Shown here: one piece after another, positions 17,061 to 25,382 of the stretch
How positions within the stretch are numbered: the stretch's first letter is position 1
Layout: every line of letters begins with the position of its first letter
Assembly: GCA_031285345.1 (NCBI GenBank)
Contig: JAITWI010000007.1
Span: forward strand, 1 to 52,787
DNA: 52,787 nt
Reading direction: 5' to 3'
From: Alistipes sp.
GTDB lineage: Bacteria; Bacteroidota; Bacteroidia; Bacteroidales; Rikenellaceae
Made by a program: the position numbers and the translations under genes
The notes under the pieces: model-generated
Databases searched by the model: none
What the model was told of the DNA's origin: nothing
What the model saw: only the letters and a program-made list of their open reading frames with translations

Positions 17061-18542
17061 TCAGCGCAAATCCGCGTTCATCATATCGCCCGTAGCGATA
17101 AAGGCCTTGTGGAACGCGAAAGCCGTATCGAGGTTGACGGGCGTTTGACCCTTGGCGCCGCTTTCGAGATATTTGCGCAGCAGCGGACGGTAGTCGGGAT
17201 GGACGCAGTTTTCGATGATCGTCTCGGCGCGCTGCCGGGGCGATTTTCCGCGCAGGTCGGCCACGCCGTACTCCGAGATCATCACCTTCACGTCGTGCTC
17301 GTTGTGGTCGGTGTGCGACACCATGGGCACGAACGCCGAGATTTTGCCACCCTTGGCCGTCGAGGGGGTGAGGAATATCGACAGGTATGCCGCGCGGGTG
17401 AAGTCGCCGCTGCCGCCCACGCCGTTCATGATCTTGGAACCCATCACGTTGGTGGAGTTGACGTTGCCGAATATGTCGGCCTCCAGGGCGGTGTTCATCG
17501 CTATGATGCCCAGTCGGCGGACGATCTCGGGGTTGTTGGAGTATTCGGTCGGACGAAGCATAACGCGCTCCTTGAAGAAGGGCAACTTGGCGTATATGCG
17601 ATCCATGGTGGGGTTGGAGACTGTGAGCGACGAGCCGCTGGCGAACTTCACGCGGCCGCTCTCCAACATATCTATCACCGCGTCCTGAATCACCTCGGTG
17701 TAGACTTCGAGGTCGGGAATGGCGGGGCAGTCGGCCAAAGCCGCCAGCACCGCGTTGGCGATGTTGCCCACGCCACTCTGAATCGGCAGGAAAGACTCCG
17801 GAATGCGCCCCGCCTTCATCTCGGCCACGAAGAACGCCGCCACGTTTTCGCCTATCTTGCGCGTCACCTCGTCCACCGGGGCGAAACCGCTCCCCTCGTT
17901 GGGTTCGTTGACCTCGACGACCACGATCTTTGCCGGATCGACATGTATGTGGTCGGCACCCACCCTGTCGCGCACCGCCGTTATGCCCGTATCGACACGC
18001 ATGGGAGGATCCTGAAGCTGGGTCAAATCGTGCATGCCGCGAAGTTCGCGCGGATGCCAGCTGTTGAGTTCGACTATCACTTTTTTGGCCAATCGACACA
18101 CCGTGGGGGAGATGCCCACGCCCACCGTGGGGACTATCTGGCCGTCTTCGGTCACGTCGCACGCCTCGATGATGGCCACGTCGACCGGGCCGTAGAATCC
18201 GTAGCGCAAATCCTGCGCGAGGGTCGAAAGATGCAAATCGAAATATTGCACCTCACCCGCGTTGATCGCGCCGCGCATATCGCCCGTGGTTTGGTAGGGG
18301 GTGCGGAAGCTGACCGCCTTCGCCCGCGCCAACGCGCCGTCGATGCTGTCGCCCGTCGATGCTCCGGTGAACATTCCGATCTTGAATTCGCGGCCGGCGG
18401 CGTGCTCCTCTTCGGCCAGCGCGGCCAACGCTCTGGGAACCGCCTTGGGGCATCCCGCGTGGGTGAAGCCGCTGAAACCGACGCTGTCGCCGTGTTTGAT
18501 GAGCTTTGCCGCCTCTTCGGCGGTCATTCGTGTGAGTGCCAT
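17061..18542 (-). CDS. Acetyl-CoA hydrolase/transferase family protein (probable succinate CoA-transferase)
   Basis: A 493-residue class I-type CoA-transferase. 'GDSVGFSGFTHAGCPKAVP', 'GMFTGASTGDSIDGALA', 'VDVAIIEA', 'VNEPNEGSG', 'IQSGVGNIANAVLAAL', 'STNVMGSKIMNGVGGSGDF' and 'VMISEYGVADLRGKSP' are conserved in the succinate CoA-transferase group that includes E. coli YgfH/ScpC. It moves CoA between succinate and acetate or propionate in fermentation. MeaB, which supports methylmalonyl-CoA mutase, is 1.3 kb away on the same strand; in E. coli the corresponding genes share an operon, so a succinate-propionate route is likely. ATG 18542 is chosen by family length. Confidence 0.88.
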   Translation of the reverse strand: MALTRMTAEEAAKLIKHGDSVGFSGFTHAGCPKAVPRALAALAEEEHAAGREFKIGMFTGASTGDSIDGALARAKAVSFRTPYQTTGDMRGAINAGEVQYFDLHLSTLAQDLRYGFYGPVDVAIIEACDVTEDGQIVPTVGVGISPTVCRLAKKVIVELNSWHPRELRGMHDLTQLQDPPMRVDTGITAVRDRVGADHIHVDPAKIVVVEVNEPNEGSGFAPVDEVTRKIGENVAAFFVAEMKAGRIPESFLPIQSGVGNIANAVLAALADCPAIPDLEVYTEVIQDAVIDMLESGRVKFASGSSLTVSNPTMDRIYAKLPFFKERVMLRPTEYSNNPEIVRRLGIIAMNTALEADIFGNVNSTNVMGSKIMNGVGGSGDFTRAAYLSIFLTPSTAKGGKISAFVPMVSHTDHNEHDVKVMISEYGVADLRGKSPRQRAETIIENCVHPDYRPLLRKYLESGAKGQTPVNLDTAFAFHKAFIATGDMMNADLR

Positions 18543-18573
18543 ATCTGGGTGTTTTTTAGGTTTTCTTAAACAG

Positions 18574-18606
18574 TTTGCAAAGGTATAAGAAATTATCGTA
18601 ACTTTG
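18574..18606 (+). promoter_or_regulatory. Promoter of the DUF3298-type lipoprotein gene, overlapping a divergent promoter
   Basis: TTTG (18574-18577), 21-bp spacer, TAACTTTG (18599-18606). On the minus strand TACCTTTG occupies 18578-18585 for the CoA-transferase, so the two divergent promoters interlock and could interfere. Confidence 0.65.
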
Positions 18607-18629
18607 ATGGCATAAAACTTATTGCAACC

Positions 18630-19421
18630 ATGAAAAGAACCTTCAACATTCTCTCGGTGGCCGCGATTGCGGGATTGACCGCCGTAACATCGTGCGCGCC
18701 CGACGCCGTGCCCGAAATGGCCGTGGTCGAAAAGACCGAGAGCATAGCCTCGGGAGAGAACAGTTTCGATATGGACTACCGGTTCGAGTATCTGGCCGCC
18801 TACGGCGACAACGACGAGGTGGCGCGCAAGATCCGACAGGGTCAGATAGTCGACTTTTTCGGCTCGGTGATGGTCGAAGCGTTGGGTACGGACGAGTTTA
18901 TGAACGATCCGGTGGAGGCCGCCGCCGCGTTCGACGAATTCAACCGCATGGGGTACGTCGCCGCCGCCGCCGAATTTCCGTTCGACGGATTCATGTCCGC
19001 CCGTTCGTGGACGGAAATAGTCAACGAACGGATACTCGCCTACACCGTCGAGGAGGCGTCGTACACCGGCGGCGCGCACGGAATGGAGTTCACAAAATAC
19101 AGCAACTACGACCTGCAAACCGGCCATCGTCTCGCTCTGGCCGACCTGTTCTCGCCCGAGGGGTTGGCCGCGCTGCCCGGCGTCATTGCGGGGCGAATTT
19201 TGGAGGACAACGGCGAGACCGACTGGCAGGCTCTCGCGGCCAAAACCTGCTACTGCGACCAGGGAGATGTCTACGCCTCGGAGAATTTTCTTTTGGCCTC
19301 GGACCGCATAACCTTCTTTTACAACCCCTACGACATATCGTGCTACGCCCAGGGGCCGACCAAAGTGGAGGTCGAGTTAGAGGGACTGGAGGGGTTCAGG
19401 GACGAAATGGTGGAAAAATAA
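18630..19421 (+). CDS. Lipoprotein with RsiV-like DUF4163/DUF3298 domain
   Basis: A 263-residue secreted lipoprotein: signal MKRTFNILSVAAIAGLTAVT with lipobox TSC. The mature part contains 'VEEASYTGGAHGMEFTKYSN' and 'DLQTGHRLALADLF', characteristic of the DUF3298 domain (PdaC/RsiV-like), and ends 'YDISCYAQGPTKVEVEL'. RsiV binds lysozyme; other members are attached to peptidoglycan deacetylases, so an envelope role is inferred. Here the domain stands alone, with no sigma factor or deacetylase nearby. Confidence 0.8.
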   Translation: MKRTFNILSVAAIAGLTAVTSCAPDAVPEMAVVEKTESIASGENSFDMDYRFEYLAAYGDNDEVARKIRQGQIVDFFGSVMVEALGTDEFMNDPVEAAAAFDEFNRMGYVAAAAEFPFDGFMSARSWTEIVNERILAYTVEEASYTGGAHGMEFTKYSNYDLQTGHRLALADLFSPEGLAALPGVIAGRILEDNGETDWQALAAKTCYCDQGDVYASENFLLASDRITFFYNPYDISCYAQGPTKVEVELEGLEGFRDEMVEK

Positions 19422-19453
19422 GGGATCTGCGGCTGACGGGCGCAGGGCGGTGG

Positions 19454-19495
19454 GCGGTGGGCAACGAGCACCGAGCGGTGGGCAACGAGCACCGA
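19454..19495. repeat. 21-bp tandem duplication
   Basis: GCGGTGGGCAACGAGCACCG(A) occurs twice in tandem (19454-19474, 19475-19495), shortly after the lipoprotein stop. No gene seen in 19422-19655. Confidence 0.7.
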
Positions 19496-19516
19496 CTGCC
19501 GGCTCTCCCTGAGGTG

Positions 19517-19670
19517 ATCCTGTTAGCTCAACAAAAAAGAGACTGTTACGCACCGTCCGATACCTGCGTAGCAAAGCCCCTCCCGAGGGAGGGGTTTGGG
19601 GTGGGGTTTCGTTCTGCTCAACAAAAAAAGACAAGCCAATGCTTGTCTTTTTTTGTTGAGCTAACAGGAT
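19517..19670. repeat. Copies of the tRNA-Gln 3' end in both orientations
   Basis: The 22-bp text running from ATCCTGTTAGCTC to CAACAAAAAA, which is the 3' end of tRNA-Gln plus flank (minus strand, 19649-19670), is present exactly on the plus strand at 19517-19538. A third copy (GCTCAACAAAAAAAGACAAGC, first 20 shown as GCTCAACAAAAAAAGACAAG) at 19616-19636 forms a 21-bp perfect inverted repeat with 19641-19661. Between them is a CCCCTCCC/GGGAGGGG palindrome (about 19577-19594). These look like scars of recombination or repeat insertion at a tRNA 3' end. Confidence 0.75.
19623..19654. terminator. Bidirectional intrinsic terminator
   Basis: AAAAAAAGACAAGC (19623-19636), loop CAAT, GCTTGTCTTTTTTT (19641-19654): a strong hairpin with A- and T-tracts. 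It can end the lipoprotein transcript (plus) and the tRNA-Gln transcript (minus). Confidence 0.85.
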
Positions 19671-19726
19671 TCGAACCTATACAGGCAGAACCAAAATCTG
19701 CAGTGCTACCATTACACCATAGCTCA
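19656..19726 (-). tRNA. tRNA-Gln (anticodon TTG)
   Basis: A 71-nt cloverleaf on the minus strand. Acceptor TGAGCTA/TAGCTCA pairs perfectly, D loop contains TGTAATGGTA, anticodon stem GCAGA/TCTGC encloses TTTTGGT with anticodon TTG, and the T loop has GGTTCGAATCC. CCA is not encoded. A TATATTTG box (19739-19746) lies about 12 nt upstream. Confidence 0.95.
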
Positions 19727-19738
19727 GCGTTCGGGGTG

Positions 19739-19746
19739 CAAATATA
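19739..19746 (-). promoter_or_regulatory. Candidate -7 box of tRNA-Gln
   Basis: TATATTTG on the minus strand 12 nt before the mature 5' end; no clear TTTG at the -33 spacing. Confidence 0.45.
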
Positions 19747-19801
19747 CGAAATTTCCGCAACTCACAGCCTAAAATGGCAATAAGTCGCCCGAAAGTTGTA
19801 A

Positions 19802-20902
19802 CTATTTTTTGTAGTATCGCTCCAAAAGTTCGTGCGCGGCGACAAACGACGACATTCTGTCCTCCAAAACGCGCCGGCGGAACTCGGGCAGCAGCGCCTC
19901 TATCTCGGGATTGCGGTAGAAGTTCTGTCGCAGCGTCTCGTCGATGGTCTCGCGCATCCAGTATTGGTTTTGGCGACTGCGATTGGCGACAAAAAAACCG
20001 CCCGCGCGAACGAACGACAGGAACTCCTCCACCCCGGCCCACACCTCGTCGAGACCCGTTCCGGCGTAGGCCGACGAGGTAAACACACGGGGTCGCCAGC
20101 CGCTTTCGGGGGTCGGAAACAGCATCAGCGCATTCTCGAACTGCCTTGCCGCCAGCTGAGCCTTCACCAAATTTTCGCCCTCGGCCTTGGTGATGACCAC
20201 GGCGTCGGCCATCTCCATAATGCCGCGCTTGATGCCTTGCAACTCGTCGCCCGCACCCGAAATTTGCAGCAACATAAACATGTCGACCATCGAATGGACG
20301 GCAGTTTCGCTCTGCCCCACCCCGACCGTCTCTATAAATATCACGTCGTATCCCGCCGCCTCGCACAGCACCACCGTCTCGCGGGTCTTGCGCGCCACCC
20401 CACCCAACGAACCGGCAGAAGGAGAAGGCCTTATGAATATTCGAGGGTCGGTCGAGATGCTCTCCATGCGGGTCTTGTCGCCCAGAATCGAGCCGCCGCT
20501 GCGCTCCGAAGAGGGGTCGATGGCCAGCACCGCCAAACGATGCCCCCCGTCGGCCACGCGAGATCCTATCGCCTCGATAAAGGTCGACTTGCCCGCGCCC
20601 GGAACGCCCGTTATGCCGATGCGCACAGATCGACCTGCATGAGGCAGGCAGGCCTCGATTATCTGCTGCGCCTGAGCGTAGTGTTCCGGATTGTTGCTCT
20701 CCACAAGGGTGATGGCCTGCGACAACACGGCGATATCCCGCGCCAGAATCCCCTCCACGAACTGCGCCGTGGTTAGCGCGGGACGTTTGCGGCGCACGAA
20801 GCCGGGATTGACGATCGGTTGGTCGGCCACCCCTTGGGCAACGTTCAGCGCGCTGCCCTCGTTCGCCTCCCTGTGGTGGTGCTCGAAATGGTCTATCTTC
20901 AT
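19802..20902 (-). CDS. meaB: MeaB-type GTPase, methylmalonyl-CoA mutase chaperone
   Basis: A 366-residue cytosolic G3E-family GTPase that protects and reloads the adenosylcobalamin-dependent methylmalonyl-CoA mutase. Walker A is 'GITGVPGAGKSTFIEAIG'; 'VLAIDPSSERSGGSILGDKTRM' and 'FIRPSPSAGSLGGVARKTRE' are MeaB/ArgK signatures; 'FIETVGVGQSE' is the switch II block; 'DAVVITKAEG' is the G4-like motif. A C-terminal dimerisation arm follows. The mutase is not in the window. Its ATG overlaps the stop of the upstream outer-membrane gene by 4 nt, so translation is coupled. Confidence 0.93.
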   Translation of the reverse strand: MKIDHFEHHHREANEGSALNVAQGVADQPIVNPGFVRRKRPALTTAQFVEGILARDIAVLSQAITLVESNNPEHYAQAQQIIEACLPHAGRSVRIGITGVPGAGKSTFIEAIGSRVADGGHRLAVLAIDPSSERSGGSILGDKTRMESISTDPRIFIRPSPSAGSLGGVARKTRETVVLCEAAGYDVIFIETVGVGQSETAVHSMVDMFMLLQISGAGDELQGIKRGIMEMADAVVITKAEGENLVKAQLAARQFENALMLFPTPESGWRPRVFTSSAYAGTGLDEVWAGVEEFLSFVRAGGFFVANRSRQNQYWMRETIDETLRQNFYRNPEIEALLPEFRRRVLEDRMSSFVAAHELLERYYKK

Positions 20903-22026
20903 AACGCCGTTTTTTTGCGGAACATGTTGTCGTCTATGGCCACGCTCACGCCCAAGGTCTGTTGAAAACCCACGTTGCGGCCGTCGGTATGCAGCCCAGC
21001 CGAAACCTCGAAGTTCACATAGTCGCCCAACTTCGGCAGCCAATATATATAGGTGTAGTTGTAGACGCGCGTGTCGGCGATGGCCGAGTAGAACGGGTCG
21101 CCCCTGTAAATCTTCGACGCGAAAGGAGCCACGCCGGCCACTCCCCGCAGCGGCATCAGCGGATCGCCCAGGTAGAGGCGGTTGCGGACACCCACACCCC
21201 ACTTCTGCACGGCGGCCTCGATGGTCGCCCCTCCCGGGGTCAGCCAACGGTCGGCTCCCGCACGGTCCCGATCCATCGTCTGAAACCAACCGACTTGCAG
21301 GGTGGCCACGTCCAACGGCAGGCCGAACTTCACGAAATCGACGCCCACCCATGGGTTGACGGCGAAGTGATCCACCACCCCCTCGCCGCCGCCGATAGAA
21401 CTGGCAAGATGATAAAGGTCGAAGCTGTAACCCGCCATAAACCAACTTACGGCGCGGGTGTCTACGGGGCGCCACTCGCCCCCCGACATAATACGGAAGC
21501 TCTCGCGATTGGTGGCCGTCTTTATGCCGTCCCAATCTAACACAAGTTCCAGTTTGCCGTTCGTCGGGTGATATTGCAACGCGATGCCGTCCACCACGTT
21601 GTCGTAGAAGGTGGCGACCCCGGCGAAAATGGCCCGCGAATAGCCGCCGATGAGGTTGCGCCGCTCGAACTTGCCGGCGTAAATGTCAAACGCGTCGCTG
21701 CTGAAGTTATAGAAAACGATCGGTTCGCGCGGATGTAGCGTTCGGTTTTCGCTAATGTCCCACGTGAGGCTCGCCCCAGCCATGAGGGTGTGGCGGCCGC
21801 CGTTGCCGTCACTCCAGCCGAAACCCACCGCCGGCACGAGACGGGTCGAAAAGAGCGTCATCGAGTTGACCGCCGGAGCCAGATAACGCAACTCGTCGTT
21901 CTCGTGGTTGTCGAACTTGGTGTCGAAGCGCAGGCTCCATTTCAACTGCGGATTTCCGGGCGTTTGAGCAGCCGCTCCGTGCACCGCCGCAAACAAAAGT
22001 GCGGCAAGTATGATTATTCGTCTCAT
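20899..22026 (-). CDS. Predicted outer-membrane beta-barrel protein, function unknown
   Basis: A 375-residue exported protein. A clear signal peptide (MRRIIILAALLFAAVHGAAA, cleavage before Q-T-P) precedes alternating aromatic/polar strands: 'FDTKFDNHENDELRYL', 'SMTLFSTRLVPAVGFGWSD', 'YDNVVDGIALQYHP', and a C-terminal 'TLGVSVAIDDNMF'. The pattern suggests a barrel of about 16 strands; I recognise no enzyme motif. Its stop overlaps the meaB start (ATGA type), a surprising pairing of an outer-membrane protein with a cytosolic metallo-chaperone. The -7 box TACCTTTG lies only 8 nt before the ATG, so the mRNA is almost leaderless. Confidence 0.75.
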   Translation of the reverse strand: MRRIIILAALLFAAVHGAAAQTPGNPQLKWSLRFDTKFDNHENDELRYLAPAVNSMTLFSTRLVPAVGFGWSDGNGGRHTLMAGASLTWDISENRTLHPREPIVFYNFSSDAFDIYAGKFERRNLIGGYSRAIFAGVATFYDNVVDGIALQYHPTNGKLELVLDWDGIKTATNRESFRIMSGGEWRPVDTRAVSWFMAGYSFDLYHLASSIGGGEGVVDHFAVNPWVGVDFVKFGLPLDVATLQVGWFQTMDRDRAGADRWLTPGGATIEAAVQKWGVGVRNRLYLGDPLMPLRGVAGVAPFASKIYRGDPFYSAIADTRVYNYTYIYWLPKLGDYVNFEVSAGLHTDGRNVGFQQTLGVSVAIDDNMFRKKTAL

Positions 22027-22034
22027 ATATCCCG

Positions 22035-22042
22035 CAAAGGTA
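22035..22042 (-). promoter_or_regulatory. Candidate promoter of the OMP-meaB operon
   Basis: TACCTTTG on the minus strand, with CTTG (22064-22067) 21 bp upstream as a possible -33 element. Confidence 0.55.
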
Positions 22043-22113
22043 GTGAAAGACCCTGAGAAAACGCAAGCCGAACTTGCGATTTCCCGAGACGCCTATTTTA
22101 AGGCCGCCAATTT

Positions 22114-22159
22114 AACGTTAGTGCGGATTTCGCCGACCGACAAAACCCGCACTAAAGTT
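22114..22159 (-). terminator. Hairpin downstream of the Omp28-like gene
   Basis: AACGTTAGTGCGG (22114-22126) pairs with CCGCACTAAAGTT (22147-22159) with one mismatch and a 20-nt loop. It lies 20 nt after the stop of the minus-strand lipoprotein gene. There is no good T-tract, so termination is tentative. Confidence 0.45.
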
Positions 22160-22178
22160 ATTCGACTCTCGTCTGCCG

Positions 22179-23258
22179 CTACTCGACGTATCGGTAGTCC
22201 GTCAATCCGGTGGAGGTAGCCTTCACGCTGTTGACGATGATCCATCGGTCGGCCGCGTAGCGAAGGACATAAACCACGATCGAGAGGTTTTTTGCGTTCA
22301 TCTGCGACGAGACGGTGAAGCGGTGGGTCGCGGTGGAGGCCTCGCCTTCTGCTATCGCCACGGCCGGTGCTCCGAAAACGTCGCCCGCCGCCACGGTTCG
22401 CAGAACGTTCGTGTGGTTGTAGTGCTCCTCATATCCGGTGGTGTCGTTCATCTGCCGCGCGTCGATGTCGTCCTCCACGAGGAGTATTCCTATGCGGTAT
22501 TCGCCGGCCACGGACGCGAACACCTCAGCCTCTACGTTGATATAAGGTCCGCTCTTCTCCGAATCGACCCTGATGCCGACGGGGGCGGGAGTGGCTGCCG
22601 AGGTGGCTAAAGTCGCTTCGATCTCTTCGAGTGACGGTTGCCCTTCGTCATCCATAAGCGGGGTGTCGAGATCGACGAAAGAGGCCGGAATGTTGCCCAG
22701 GTCGAAACCCGCTCCCGTCATCTGGTCGTAATAGTCGTTCTGCTCGGCCAAATCGACCTCCGCATCGCTGGTCATATAGAAATTGACCGAGACGACTTCG
22801 TCGCCGCGCTCTTCCATAACCTCCTTCATCGTGTTCTTAAAGGTGTAACACGGAGCACACCATGTGCCGGTGAAGGTGAAAAAGGTGACGTTTTTGCGGA
22901 ACGCCTTGTCGGGTTCGGGCTCGTCTATGGTTATCGCCGTGATGGTCACCGGGTCGCTCTTGACCGTAGTGTCGTTGGTCAGCGAGGCGTAGAACTCGTA
23001 GTCGCCGGGGGTTTCGGTGGTGAAGACGGGTCTGGTCAGGCACGACTTGCCGGTCTGGCACACCTGCGCCTCGGCGGTCACGTCCACCCCGCCTCGCGTG
23101 ACGGTGAAGTGCACCTCGTCCACCCCGTCGGCGGAGAAGGTCAACTTGGCGGGAACGAGTACGAGTTTCTCCTCCATGGGCTTTTCGCCCTCAGGGGCGC
23201 CGCACGAAACGGCGAACCCGAGAGCGAAAAACGCTAATAACATCTTAAGCGGCCTCAT
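22179..23258 (-). CDS. Omp28-like lipoprotein with thioredoxin-fold CxxC domain
   Basis: A 359-residue lipoprotein: signal MRPLKMLLAFFALGFAV, lipobox SCGAPEGE. An N-terminal beta-sandwich (about 30-115) precedes a thioredoxin-like domain with 'FFTFTGTWCAPCYTFKNTM' (CAPC redox pair) and the cis-Pro region 'LGNIPASFVDLDTP'. The C-terminal part (about 230-359) is a second beta-rich domain as in Omp28-related outer-membrane proteins. A surface or periplasmic disulfide or redox role is inferred. It begins 1 nt after the stop of the LRR lipoprotein gene, so it is the last gene of the first regulator/lipoprotein module. Confidence 0.82.
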   Translation of the reverse strand: MRPLKMLLAFFALGFAVSCGAPEGEKPMEEKLVLVPAKLTFSADGVDEVHFTVTRGGVDVTAEAQVCQTGKSCLTRPVFTTETPGDYEFYASLTNDTTVKSDPVTITAITIDEPEPDKAFRKNVTFFTFTGTWCAPCYTFKNTMKEVMEERGDEVVSVNFYMTSDAEVDLAEQNDYYDQMTGAGFDLGNIPASFVDLDTPLMDDEGQPSLEEIEATLATSAATPAPVGIRVDSEKSGPYINVEAEVFASVAGEYRIGILLVEDDIDARQMNDTTGYEEHYNHTNVLRTVAAGDVFGAPAVAIAEGEASTATHRFTVSSQMNAKNLSIVVYVLRYAADRWIIVNSVKATSTGLTDYRYVE

Positions 23259-23259
23259 G

Positions 23260-24573
23260 TCAGATCACTTTTTGATAGTCGATGTAGATGTCGGGATAGG
23301 TGTCCTCAGCCTCGTTCCAAATGCCCCAATAGCCTTTCGTGAAGAATCCTACGGGGATGGACTCGTTGTCGAACCACGCCTTGACGGGGAATTTAGACAC
23401 GCCGTCGCCCGGATTGCCCTCACAGGCAAAAGTTGTCATTAGGCTGCTTGCCGAGATGTCGAGCGCGGCGAGTTGGTTGAATTGGCAATACATGGCGTCG
23501 ATGGCCGAGCAGCCCGAAACATCCAACGTTTTGAGCATACAGAACTGAGCGTCGAGATAGGTCATCGCCGAGCAACCCGACACGTCCAACGCCGTCATCT
23601 TCTCGTTGTAGGAGCAGTCCAGATACTCCAGCGCCGCCCTGCCCGACACGTCGAGTGACGAGAGGGAGGTGAGGAAGGCGCGCACCTCCACCAGCGCGTT
23701 CGAACCGGCGATGTCGAGCGTGGCGAGATTGCCGTTGTTGTAGCACCACAGGCCGACCATCTTGGGGCAGTCCGAGGCGTCGACCTCCGTAAGTTTGTTG
23801 TTGATGCAGGTGAACTGTTCGAGTTCGGCCAGCCCCGACACGTCGAGCGCGGTGATCTGGTTGAAGTCGCAGCGGAACTTCACGAGCATCGGCAACACCT
23901 GAACGTCAAGCTCCGTAAGCTGGTTGTTGGTACAGTAGAGCTCCACCAACCGAGTGTTGCCCGACAGGTCGAGTTCGGTCAGCGCGTTGAAGTCGCACAG
24001 CAGATAGTAGAGGTTGGGGAAGTTTTCGATCCCCGCGAACGAAGCCACTTTTTCTCCCTCGAAATAGCGATCGTGCACTATCTCTATGCGTTCCACTTTC
24101 GCCGCCTCCTGGGGCCATAACATTCCGTCTTCGTTTTCGTCCCATTCGGCCATCTGCTCGTTGCAGTAGGCGAGAAACGCGGGGTCGGTGATCAGGGTAA
24201 GCACATCCACCGGAGGCTCGGGGGTGTTGACCGTCACGGCGCAGGTGGCCTTGAACCCGCCGTCGGCGGTGGTGACGGTTACCGTGGCCGAACCGGGAGC
24301 GATGGCCTCCACTTCGCCCGTTTCGGGATCGACAGTGGCGAACTGTTCGCCCTCGATGCTCCACACAACGTCGGTGTTGTCGGCGTCGGAGGGGGCGATC
24401 ATGGCCTCCAGGGTCTGTTTTTCGCCCACTTCGAGGGTCAGCGTCTGTGGCTCGACGGTAACTCCCGTCACTTTCTTGGGCTCTTCGGGATCGGGCTGGG
24501 GGTCGGGTTTGGGGTCTTCGCAAGCGGCCAACGTTATAGCGGCGGCGGAAAACAGATAGAAAAGTTTTTTCAT
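23260..24573 (-). CDS. BIG2 + leucine-rich-repeat surface lipoprotein
   Basis: A 437-residue lipoprotein: signal MKKLFYLFSAAAITLA, lipobox ACEDPKPDPQPDPEEP. The acidic stretch just after Cys resembles the Bacteroidetes lipoprotein surface-export signal. Then a BIG2 Ig-like domain (about 35-115: 'VTGVTVEPQTLTLEVGEKQT', 'ATVDPETGEVEAIAPGSATV'), a short linker, and about ten LRR units of about 21 residues ('LTELDLSGNTRLVELYCTNN', 'ALDVSGCSAMTYLDAQFC'). The C terminus is 'YPDIYIDYQKVI'. It probably displays an LRR binding face outside the cell. Sited between a Crp-like regulator gene (upstream) and the Omp28-like gene. Confidence 0.88.
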   Translation of the reverse strand: MKKLFYLFSAAAITLAACEDPKPDPQPDPEEPKKVTGVTVEPQTLTLEVGEKQTLEAMIAPSDADNTDVVWSIEGEQFATVDPETGEVEAIAPGSATVTVTTADGGFKATCAVTVNTPEPPVDVLTLITDPAFLAYCNEQMAEWDENEDGMLWPQEAAKVERIEIVHDRYFEGEKVASFAGIENFPNLYYLLCDFNALTELDLSGNTRLVELYCTNNQLTELDVQVLPMLVKFRCDFNQITALDVSGLAELEQFTCINNKLTEVDASDCPKMVGLWCYNNGNLATLDIAGSNALVEVRAFLTSLSSLDVSGRAALEYLDCSYNEKMTALDVSGCSAMTYLDAQFCMLKTLDVSGCSAIDAMYCQFNQLAALDISASSLMTTFACEGNPGDGVSKFPVKAWFDNESIPVGFFTKGYWGIWNEAEDTYPDIYIDYQKVI

Positions 24574-24596
24574 AGCAACTCGTTTTTAGGTTATGA

Positions 24597-24673
24597 TGCA
24601 ATTCGGCTCTCCGACGGAGAACAGTGCAAATTTGGCACAAGTAAACATCAATCGAGTTAAACTATTTTAATTC
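24597..24673 (-). promoter_or_regulatory. Conserved upstream boxes, module 1
   Basis: Read on the minus strand: TAGTTTAACTCG (within 24653-24673), GTTCTCCGTC (24613-24622) and ATTGCA (24597-24602). The same three boxes occur in the same order before the lipoprotein gene at 43216-44994. They sit between the regulator stop and the lipoprotein start and are candidate operator/promoter elements. Confidence 0.55.
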
Positions 24674-24693
24674 GCCGAAAAAAAGCGATGCGT

Positions 24694-25275
24694 TCACCTC
24701 TTGGGCATAAGCGTCTTCTTCAGGTTGCTCAGATACTGGGGCGTGATGCCGATGTAGGAGGCTATCACCTTCGACCGCACCTTTTCAATTATCTCGGGGC
24801 GGTTGCGCAGCAGCGACTCGAACCGTTCGCGGGCGTCGCCGTTCACAACGAGGCGCTTCTTCTCGTAGAACCACAACTGCGACAGCGACATCCACGCCAC
24901 CCACTGCGCGAAGTCGTGCGACTGCTCCATGAGCTCGACGAACCCGGCCTTGGGGATCTTCATCACCGCCGAATCGCAGCAAGCCTCGAATTGAGAGAAC
25001 GAAGGTTCGCGCAGGTAGAACGAGTAGTAGGAGATTATCACCGTGCCGGGCAACGCGAAGGCGAAGGTGGTCTCCTTGAGGCCGTCGAACCAGACCGACC
25101 GCACGATGCCGCTTTTGAGCACATATACGTTGTTGTCGAAGCGGCCGTAGGGGATTAGCGGCTCGCCGTCTTTCAACTCCACCGTTTCGGTCATAAGCCC
25201 GAGGAACCTATCCATCGTCTCGTCCCTCATACGGTAGGAGCACTCCTCCGAGAGCTGTTTTTTCAGGGTTTCCAT
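24694..25275 (-). CDS. Crp/Fnr-family transcriptional regulator (module 1)
   Basis: A 193-residue regulator with an N-terminal cyclic-nucleotide-binding-type beta-roll (about 20-120: 'LIPYGRFDNNVYVLKSGIVR', 'FAFALPGTVIISYYSFY', 'FSQFEACCDSAVMKIP') and a C-terminal winged helix-turn-helix ('SKVIASYIGITPQYLSNLKK'). The phosphate-binding cassette of true cAMP receptors is not evident, so the ligand is unknown. It is about two-thirds identical by eye to the protein at 45104-45694, and more distantly related to that at 32897-33484. It lies immediately upstream of, and on the same strand as, the lipoprotein pair, suggesting it controls them. A TATATTTG box lies 27 nt before its ATG. Confidence 0.9.
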   Translation of the reverse strand: METLKKQLSEECSYRMRDETMDRFLGLMTETVELKDGEPLIPYGRFDNNVYVLKSGIVRSVWFDGLKETTFAFALPGTVIISYYSFYLREPSFSQFEACCDSAVMKIPKAGFVELMEQSHDFAQWVAWMSLSQLWFYEKKRLVVNGDARERFESLLRNRPEIIEKVRSKVIASYIGITPQYLSNLKKTLMPKR

Positions 25276-25302
25276 ACAAAAACTTCTATGGGGTTACGGA
25301 AA

Positions 25303-25310
25303 CAAATATA
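25303..25310 (-). promoter_or_regulatory. Candidate -7 box of the module 1 regulator
   Basis: TATATTTG, 27 nt before the ATG. The paralogue at 45694 has TATGTTTA at 28 nt, so box and spacing are conserved. No TTTG at the -33 spacing, which may indicate activator dependence. Confidence 0.5.
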
Positions 25311-25382
25311 ATTGAATTTTTAATTACCTTTGACTTGCTAATCTCGTCTTAGATTTGGGCGCCTCGGCATAATGCAAATAAA

